Shown in pieces: positions 7,233 to 11,658 of a DNA stretch of 11,658 bases. Source of the stretch: Spirochaetaceae bacterium (GTDB lineage Bacteria > Spirochaetota > Spirochaetia > Treponematales > Breznakiellaceae); NCBI GenBank assembly GCA_031284645.1, contig JAITXS010000021.1, forward strand, positions 1 through 11,658. The letters run 5' to 3'. Within the stretch, counting starts at the first letter, position 1. Each line of letters begins with the position of its first letter. The notes below the pieces were generated by a model. The model did no database searches, was not told where the DNA came from, and saw nothing but the letters and a program-made list of their open reading frames with translations. The position numbers were made by a program, and so were the translations under genes.

Positions 7233-7252
7233 AAAAAATTCATGAATTTTTT
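7233..7252. repeat. Perfect 20-base AT-rich palindrome
   Basis: Six A, TTCATGAA, six T: the whole 20 bases equal their own reverse complement. Only the central C and G are not A or T. It lies 34 bases upstream of the rmuC -35 box and could be an operator, a bent or cruciform-prone element, or chance in AT-rich DNA. Confidence 0.45.
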
Positions 7253-7283
7253 ATTCGCCCTCTTGCGCAAGGTACCTGCGCTG

Positions 7284-7301
7284 CCTTGACAATCGTCAAG
7301 G
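7284..7301. promoter_or_regulatory. Putative operator dyad over the rmuC -35 box
   Basis: CCTTGAC-AATC-GTCAAGG is a perfect 7-bp inverted repeat with a 4-base centre. The left arm contains the first five bases of the TTGACA -35 hexamer and the right arm lies in the spacer, the geometry expected for a repressor that blocks RNA polymerase. I do not recognise it as the site of a known regulator. Confidence 0.5.
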
Positions 7302-7313
7302 TAACATTATATT
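7286..7313 (+). promoter_or_regulatory. Sigma70-like promoter for rmuC
   Basis: A perfect -35 TTGACA (7286-7291), 16-base spacer and -10 TATATT (7308-7313, five of six consensus bases). Transcription would start near 7320, giving a ~49-base leader that contains TAAGGAG (7356-7362) 6 bases before the rmuC ATG. Confidence 0.7.
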
Positions 7314-7368
7314 CTATCGGACGGCAAAGATAAAAAAGTATACGGTCAACAGAGATAAGGAGCTGGTC

Positions 7369-8919
7369 ATGAATATCGAATTAATTATCGAAACAGTTGT
7401 TTTGATCGCGCTCATTATTCAGATAAGTTTACTTATCATTTTTTTATCCAAAAATAAACAGGGCGGCAGTGAGCATCTACTACAGAAATTGAACGATTAC
7501 GAAAAAAGACTTGATAAAAATGAATCCTCAATACGGGATGAATTTGGCAGAAACCGGAGAGAAACGAATCAGGCATCAAAAGAAACCAGGGAAGAATTAT
7601 CCGCATCATTAAAGTCTTTTGAGGAAAAATTTTTTTATAATATATCAAACTTTACAACAATAATAGACAACAAGATAAAATCCATCATAGATATAACCGC
7701 AGGTTCGTCAAAATCAAACAGGGATGAATTAAATAAATCAATCAGCTTGTTTGAACAAAATGTATCAAAAAATATTTCCGATTTTTCCGGAATATTAAAC
7801 AAAGAACTTAAAGCTGTTCAGGATTCTGTTAACAGTTCAACACGGTTAAGCCGTGAAGAATTAGCGCTTTCTCTAAAATCTTTTGAGGAAAAATTTTCCA
7901 CAAAAATTGACGCTCTGACAAAAGATACCAATGTAATATTTGAAAAAAACAGGGAAAGTATCGATAAGAAACTCGGTGAAATACAGGAAGATAACAGTAA
8001 AAAACTTGAAGAAATGAGAAAAACTGTTGATGAGAAATTACACGACACGCTGGAAAAAAGATTAACCGAATCATTTAAACTGGTAAGCGAAAATCTGGAC
8101 AAAGTCCAAAAAGGACTTGTTGAAATGCAGGGTTTAGCAGTCGGTGTCGGGGATTTAAAAAACATTTTGTCAAATGTAAAAACAAAAGGCGTTTTTGGCG
8201 AGTATCAACTGGGATGTATTCTTGAGGAGATGCTTGCCCCGGGTCAGTATGCACAAAATGTAAAAACAAAAGAGGGCAGCAATGATATGGTCGAATATGC
8301 TGTTAAGATTCCAAGTAAAGAACATACGGATAAAATAATATGGCTGCCCATAGACGCAAAATTCCCAACGGAAGATTATGAGAGGCTGACTGCCGCTTAT
8401 GATTCCGGCAAGCCGGAACAAATTGAGAAATGCAAAAAAGATTTAGAGCGCACGATAAAACAATTTGCCAAAGATATTAACGGAAAATATATTGATCCAC
8501 CCCATACAACGGATTTCGCGATTATGTTTTTGCCCTTTGAAAGTTTGTATGCGGAAACACTTCGTATCGCAGGGTTATTTGATACGATGCAACGGGAATT
8601 TAAAGTGACAATTACCGGTCCGACAACTATATCGGCTTTTTTAAACAGTCTGCAAATGGGATTTAGAAGCCTTGCCGTTGAAAAACGTACTAGTGAAATA
8701 TGGGAACTTTTGGGCGCGGTAAAGACGCAATTCGGGAAATTCGGCGATGTACTGGAAGCGACCAAGAAAAAAATTGACGCGGCAAGTGATGAGCTGGCGA
8801 AAACAGGCATAAGAACTCGGGCCATTGAGCGAAGGCTGCAAAATGTGCAAACACTACCCGACCAGGCTGCACAAAAACTCCTCGGGAATTTAGAAATTAT
8901 CAATGATGATGATGAATGA
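7369..8919 (+). CDS. rmuC: DNA recombination protein RmuC
   Basis: This is a 516-residue protein of the RmuC family (PF02646). It has a predicted nuclease-like fold and was linked in E. coli to limiting recombination between inverted repeats; its biochemistry remains unsettled. Residues 5-27 are one membrane helix, so the protein is probably anchored with the rest in the cytoplasm. Residues 35-255 are charged coiled coil. The conserved domain runs from about 268 to 480: KGVFGEYQLGCILEEML, then LPIDAKFP with the Asp and Lys of a PD-(D/E)xK-type centre, and TDFAIMFLPFESLYAE. The stalk contains tandem 44-residue repeats whose Phe84, Phe128 and Phe172 recur at exact spacing. The start at 7369 has a strong TAAGGAG. 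The gene looks clearly more AT-rich than the ribonuclease and alaS genes beside it. It appears to be monocistronic with its own promoter. Family assignment is firm. Confidence 0.93.
   Translation: MNIELIIETVVLIALIIQISLLIIFLSKNKQGGSEHLLQKLNDYEKRLDKNESSIRDEFGRNRRETNQASKETREELSASLKSFEEKFFYNISNFTTIIDNKIKSIIDITAGSSKSNRDELNKSISLFEQNVSKNISDFSGILNKELKAVQDSVNSSTRLSREELALSLKSFEEKFSTKIDALTKDTNVIFEKNRESIDKKLGEIQEDNSKKLEEMRKTVDEKLHDTLEKRLTESFKLVSENLDKVQKGLVEMQGLAVGVGDLKNILSNVKTKGVFGEYQLGCILEEMLAPGQYAQNVKTKEGSNDMVEYAVKIPSKEHTDKIIWLPIDAKFPTEDYERLTAAYDSGKPEQIEKCKKDLERTIKQFAKDINGKYIDPPHTTDFAIMFLPFESLYAETLRIAGLFDTMQREFKVTITGPTTISAFLNSLQMGFRSLAVEKRTSEIWELLGAVKTQFGKFGDVLEATKKKIDAASDELAKTGIRTRAIERRLQNVQTLPDQAAQKLLGNLEIINDDDE
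7615..7897 (+). repeat. 44-codon tandem repeats in the rmuC coiled coil
   Basis: The 19-mer TCTTTTGAGGAAAAATTTT occurs at 7615-7633 and again at 7879-7897, exactly 264 bases (88 codons, two 44-codon periods) apart. In protein, REELSASLKSFEEKF, RDELNKSISLFEQNV and REELALSLKSFEEKF line up at 44-residue spacing, so the middle copy has diverged while the outer two stay close at DNA level. Confidence 0.75.
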
Positions 8920-9009
8920 TGTTCAGCAATAGCGCTTTCATTATTGCAGGCTGCTGTGAATCCTCCTCATGCGGGAAAGAAAAAGAAAAATTCCACGTTT
9001 CAGGCTCTC
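8920..9009. other. rmuC-alaS gap with an imperfect hairpin
   Basis: Soon after the rmuC stop, GCAATA (8924-8929) can pair with TATTGC (8940-8945) around a 10-base loop, but no T-run follows, so it is not a convincing terminator. The rest up to the alaS promoter shows no reading frame or RNA gene that I recognise. Confidence 0.4.
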
Positions 9010-9021
9010 TTCACAGGCTCT
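9001..9021 (+). repeat. Direct repeat CAGGCTCT overlapping the alaS promoter
   Basis: CAGGCTCT occurs at 9001-9008 and 9014-9021, a 13-base pitch. The second copy starts inside the proposed -35 box. Two sites just over one helical turn apart could bind a regulator cooperatively, or result from a small tandem duplication. Confidence 0.4.
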
Positions 9022-9038
9022 TTTATTCCCGATAAAAT
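9010..9038 (+). promoter_or_regulatory. Sigma70-like promoter immediately before alaS
   Basis: A -35 TTCACA (9010-9015), 17-base spacer and -10 TAAAAT (9033-9038) each match consensus at five of six positions. The predicted start point, about 7 bases downstream, falls on or next to the alaS ATG at 9045, and no Shine-Dalgarno sequence lies between. The transcript may therefore be leaderless. Confidence 0.55.
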
Positions 9039-9044
9039 AAAAAC

Positions 9045-10847
9045 ATGAAAACACATGAACTCAGGCAAAAATATATAGATTTTTTTATATCAAAGGGCCA
9101 TGTCCGGATTCAGGGGAAGAGTCTTATCCCCGATAATGACCCAACGGTTCTTTTTACTACGGCAGGTATGCATCCGCTGGTAAATTATCTGCTTGGAGAA
9201 GAACATCCGGCGGGAAAGCGGCTTGTTGATTTTCAGAAGTGTATTCGCACCGGAGATATAGACGCTGTCGGCGATTTTAGCCATCTTACTTTTTTTGAGA
9301 TGCTTGGTAACTGGTCGCTTGGGGATTATTTTAAAGAAGGCGCGATAAAAATGAGTTATGAGTTTCTCACCTCTCCGCAATGGTTGGGGATTCCTCATGA
9401 AAAACTCGGTGTAACGGTTTTCGCGGGTGAGGACGGTATTCCCAAAGACGATGAATCGGCGGATATTTGGCGGAGTCTTGGTTTTACCGGAGATCGAATT
9501 TCTTTTCGCCCGCGCGAGGATAACTGGTGGGGGCCTGCCGGAGTCACCGGCCCCTGCGGCCCGGACAGTGAAATGTTTATTGATATGGGAAAGGAAGCCT
9601 GCGGGCCTGACTGCTCGCCCGGCTGTTCCTGCGGTAAGTGGCTTGAAATCTGGAATGACGTCTTTATGCAGTATAACAAGGATAAAGACGGCAACTACCT
9701 CCCGTTAAAACGGAAATGTGTTGATACCGGTATGGGGCTTGAGCGTACCGTTACTATACTCAGCGGTAAAAAATCAGTGTATGAGACTGATATTTTTGTG
9801 CCGATTATCGCGGCTATTGAAAGGGCTGCCGGTAAAGAGGGCAGCCCCTATGTGTATGGTACAGACAGTGAAAAAGACCGATCTACACGGATTATTGCCG
9901 ACCACAGCCGCGCAGCAACGTTTATTTTGGGAGACCCCAAAGCGGTCACGCCTTCCAATGTCGGGGCGGGTTATGTACTGCGCCGTCTGATTCGCCGTGC
10001 GGTGCGTCACGGGCGCAAGCTTGGTATTGAAGAGGGGCTCCTCGCACCTCTTGCCGATGTCATTATCAAAGAATTTTCCGGCCCTTATCCGGAATTGGAA
10101 CAAAACAGAGGGCTTGTTATAAGCGAGCTCGAAAACGAGGAGTTGAAATTTCGTGAAACCCTGCAAAAGGGGGAAAAGGAATTTGAAAAACTTCTGCCGA
10201 ACCTTCTGAAAGACCCTAAAAAAGTAATGTCCGGGCGACTTGCCTTTAAACTTTACGATACCTATGGCTTCCCTATTGAATTAAGTGAAGAATTGGCCCT
10301 GGAAAACGGCTTAACCGTGGACAAAGAAGAGTTTGACGCTGCTTTTGTCAGGCATCAGGAGAAATCCCGTGCCGGAAGCGATCAGATTTTTAAGGGCGGG
10401 CTTGCCGACCATAGTGAAATTACGACAAAGTACCACACGGCGACACACCTCTTGCAGAAAGCACTGAGTATGGTTCTTGGCCCCCATATTGCCCAAAAAG
10501 GCTCAAATATCACGGCAGAACGTATGCGTTTCGATTTTTCGCATCCTGCGCCCATGACAAAAGAGGAAATCAGTTCTGTTCAGGCAATTGTAAACGAGCA
10601 AATTAAACGGGATCTTCCTGTTATCATGGAAATCATGGAGCTGGAAGATGCAAAGAGCCAGGGGGCGACAGCTCTTTTTGGCGAAAAATACGAAAAGCGG
10701 GTTAAGGTCTACACTATCGGGGATTTTTCGAAAGAAGTGTGCGGCGGGCCTCATGTTGAGCATACCGGAACGCTCGGGCAGTTCACCATCCAAAAAGAGC
10801 AGTCATCATCTTCGGGTGTGCGGAGAATCCGCGCAGTATTGGGATAA
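9045..10847 (+). CDS. alaS: Alanyl-tRNA synthetase, compact spirochaete-type
   Basis: This enzyme charges tRNA-Ala with alanine in the cytosol. The class II catalytic core is complete: the family-typical start MKTHELRQKYIDFFISKGH, FQKCIRTGDID (63-73), THE-type block LTFFEMLGNWSLGDYFK (81-97), and motif 3 GMGLERT (229-235). A Cys-rich segment (CGPDCSPGCSC, 186-196) precedes EIWNDVFMQY. Editing-site zinc ligands are present as HTATH (464-468) and CGGPH (566-570), so mischarged Ser/Gly-tRNA can probably still be hydrolysed. At 600 residues it lacks two parts of the usual ~876: the beta-barrel normally between the tRNA-recognition region and the HxxxH motif, and the whole C-terminal C-Ala domain. 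The end, GVRRIRAVLG, matches the normal end of the editing domain, so this is a natural compact form and not a frameshift. No ribosome binding site is seen. Confidence 0.97.
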   Translation: MKTHELRQKYIDFFISKGHVRIQGKSLIPDNDPTVLFTTAGMHPLVNYLLGEEHPAGKRLVDFQKCIRTGDIDAVGDFSHLTFFEMLGNWSLGDYFKEGAIKMSYEFLTSPQWLGIPHEKLGVTVFAGEDGIPKDDESADIWRSLGFTGDRISFRPREDNWWGPAGVTGPCGPDSEMFIDMGKEACGPDCSPGCSCGKWLEIWNDVFMQYNKDKDGNYLPLKRKCVDTGMGLERTVTILSGKKSVYETDIFVPIIAAIERAAGKEGSPYVYGTDSEKDRSTRIIADHSRAATFILGDPKAVTPSNVGAGYVLRRLIRRAVRHGRKLGIEEGLLAPLADVIIKEFSGPYPELEQNRGLVISELENEELKFRETLQKGEKEFEKLLPNLLKDPKKVMSGRLAFKLYDTYGFPIELSEELALENGLTVDKEEFDAAFVRHQEKSRAGSDQIFKGGLADHSEITTKYHTATHLLQKALSMVLGPHIAQKGSNITAERMRFDFSHPAPMTKEEISSVQAIVNEQIKRDLPVIMEIMELEDAKSQGATALFGEKYEKRVKVYTIGDFSKEVCGGPHVEHTGTLGQFTIQKEQSSSSGVRRIRAVLG

Positions 10848-10851
10848 TTTT

Positions 10852-11625
10852 TTAGTAATCTTTTTTGACACACGCATCGTTCAGGTCGACTGTAGCCGGA
10901 TCAGCTTCTTGTTGATTAAACGCCTTCAAGATACGGCGTTTAATTGAGCTGCTGCCTCCGGTAAAATCGGCGATTTTTTTTCGAATATCGCCGCGTTTTG
11001 AATTTTTACCGTAGGGGCAGGTGCAGGCGGATTTTAACAATCCGTTTTCTTCCGCGCAAGAAATAATCTGCCGCTCCTCAAGATAGGCAAGGGGCCGTAT
11101 CAGGCTAAGCGGATACTTCCGGTAAGGTAAAAGTACCGGCATTCCGCTTAATTTTCCTGCCGCCGTTATATTCATGAAAAATGTTTCGATGATGTCGTCA
11201 AGGTGATGGCCCAAGGCGACTTTATTAAAATTATGAGACAGGGCATAGGCTATAAGCTCGGTACGCCGCTGAGTAGAACACCAATAGCAGTTCATCTTTT
11301 CGCCTGCTTTTAATCTGCCGATTACCGGAACAAAGATATCTTCAAAAGGAATATCCCAACGTTCCAGAGCTTTGGCAAGCTCAATTTTTTTACAACAAGA
11401 GCAAAAATCCGATGAAATATGCAGTGCCGAAAGAAAATAATTCTGTTTTACCGCCTTCCGTACTGCGGCAAGCGCCATTGCCAGCACCGTGGAATCTTTA
11501 CCGCCTGAAACAGCAATCAGTATCCTGTCCCCTTCGTTAATTAAATGATGTTCAAGCACAGCCTTGGTAACAAGTTTTTGTGTGATAATCGTGGCGTTAT
11601 TTTTGCGAAAAAATCGATCACTCAA
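10852..11625 (-). CDS. ttcA: TtcA-like tRNA 2-thiocytidine synthetase
   Basis: This is a 257-residue PP-loop ATPase of the TtcA/TtuA group, which adds sulfur to tRNA bases (2-thiocytidine-32 for TtcA). Seen: PP-loop SGGKDS (40-45), a CSCC cluster (75-78), CYWC (113-116) and CTC (201-203), with GHHLDD at 139-144. Cys113, Cys116 and Cys201 or Cys203 match the three-cysteine 4Fe-4S centre of TtcA (122, 125, 222 in E. coli). The start is TTG 11625: an in-frame TAA lies two codons upstream, GGAG precedes the TTG by 6 bases, and no ATG occurs before the PP-loop. It is shorter than E. coli TtcA (~311), mostly at the termini. The stop is four bases from that of convergent alaS. Assignment to the sulfur-transfer PP-loop family is firm; the exact target nucleotide is inferred. 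Confidence 0.85.
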   Translation of the reverse strand: MSDRFFRKNNATIITQKLVTKAVLEHHLINEGDRILIAVSGGKDSTVLAMALAAVRKAVKQNYFLSALHISSDFCSCCKKIELAKALERWDIPFEDIFVPVIGRLKAGEKMNCYWCSTQRRTELIAYALSHNFNKVALGHHLDDIIETFFMNITAAGKLSGMPVLLPYRKYPLSLIRPLAYLEERQIISCAEENGLLKSACTCPYGKNSKRGDIRKKIADFTGGSSSIKRRILKAFNQQEADPATVDLNDACVKKDY

Positions 11626-11658
11626 GTTTTACTCCGCTTTTCCGGAATATCTCATGAG
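11618..11658 (-). CDS. Possible C-terminal end of an upstream minus-strand gene
   Basis: On the minus strand one frame is open from the edge as HEIFRKSGVKLE and stops at TGA (11620-11618), overlapping the TTG of the ttcA-like gene by eight bases (TTGAGTGA). Such an overlap is typical of coupled genes. A second frame also runs from the edge to TAA at 11631-11629 (MRYSGKAE). With only a dozen codons visible either could be chance, so this is a pointer rather than a gene call. Confidence 0.3.
   Translation of the reverse strand, partial: HEIFRKSGVKLE

Larger units (their letters stand above)
6868..7283. other. Gene-free region rich in inverted repeats
   Basis: No open frame longer than a few tens of codons here has a believable ribosome binding site, and I see no tRNA, SRP RNA, tmRNA or transposon. 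It holds a series of dyads: TTCCAG/CTGGAA (6997-7002 with 7020-7025) enclosing the perfect palindrome GGATTAATCC (7002-7011); CGGCCGG/CCGGCCG (7084-7090 with 7107-7113); AAGGCA-AAGA-TGCCTT (7161-7176); a perfect 20-base AT-rich palindrome (7233-7252); and CTTGCGCAAG (7262-7271). The 9-mer CTATGTCCG occurs twice (6964, 7101), and ATTCCGCT follows both copies (7033, 7124). It could be rmuC control sequence, a small RNA locus or gene decay; sequence alone does not decide. Confidence 0.5.

Noticed and set aside
6868..7283. tRNA, SRP RNA, tmRNA or riboswitch in the gene-free region.
   Set aside because: None of the expected conserved sequences or cloverleaf pairings were found by eye.
10818..10834. 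Hairpin GTGCGGA-GAA-TCCGCGC near the end of alaS followed later by a T-run at 10848-10853.
   Set aside because: The T-run starts about 13 bases after the stem, too far for an intrinsic terminator, and the stem encodes the conserved VRRIRA end of AlaRS.

Overview
The window looks like the chromosome of a host-associated spirochaete, most likely Treponema or a close relative. The best evidence is the 600-residue alanyl-tRNA synthetase, much shorter than the usual ~870-880 residues and the compact form I associate with Treponema and Borrelia. The relaxed lipobox and moderate GC content also fit. I cannot name a species. No RNA gene, CRISPR array, insertion sequence or prophage is visible.

Layout. 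Positions 1-4820 (+) hold six tightly packed genes, probably the distal part of one operon: an ABC permease (only its C-terminus is in the window), a glycine-betaine/carnitine/choline-class (OpuC-like) substrate-binding lipoprotein, a cysteine-rich 4Fe-4S protein, an ABC ATPase without CBS domains, a second permease, and an O-acetylhomoserine sulfhydrylase-type PLP enzyme. The transporter set is complete. The iron-sulfur protein inside it and the sulfur-amino-acid enzyme behind it suggest uptake of a nitrogen- or sulfur-containing small molecule tied to metabolism rather than pure osmoprotection. Positions 4898-6814 (-) encode an RNase II/R-family exoribonuclease with its own extended -10 promoter, convergent with the operon. 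Positions 6815-7368 are a 554-base gene-free stretch, rich in inverted repeats, that ends in a sigma70-like promoter with a perfect dyad over its -35 box. This promoter serves rmuC (7369-8919, +), which has a membrane anchor, a coiled coil built from 44-residue repeats, and a nuclease-fold domain. A 125-base gap with a promoter so close that the mRNA may be leaderless precedes alaS (9045-10847, +). Only four bases beyond its stop lies the end of the convergent ttcA-like gene (10852-11625, -), which starts at TTG. A trace of another minus-strand gene may reach the right edge.

The housekeeping genes (ribonuclease, RmuC, AlaRS, TtcA) deal with RNA turnover, DNA maintenance and tRNA. The distinctive parts are the transporter/iron-sulfur/PLP operon and the dyad-rich rmuC upstream region. 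I see no clearly new defence or mobile system.
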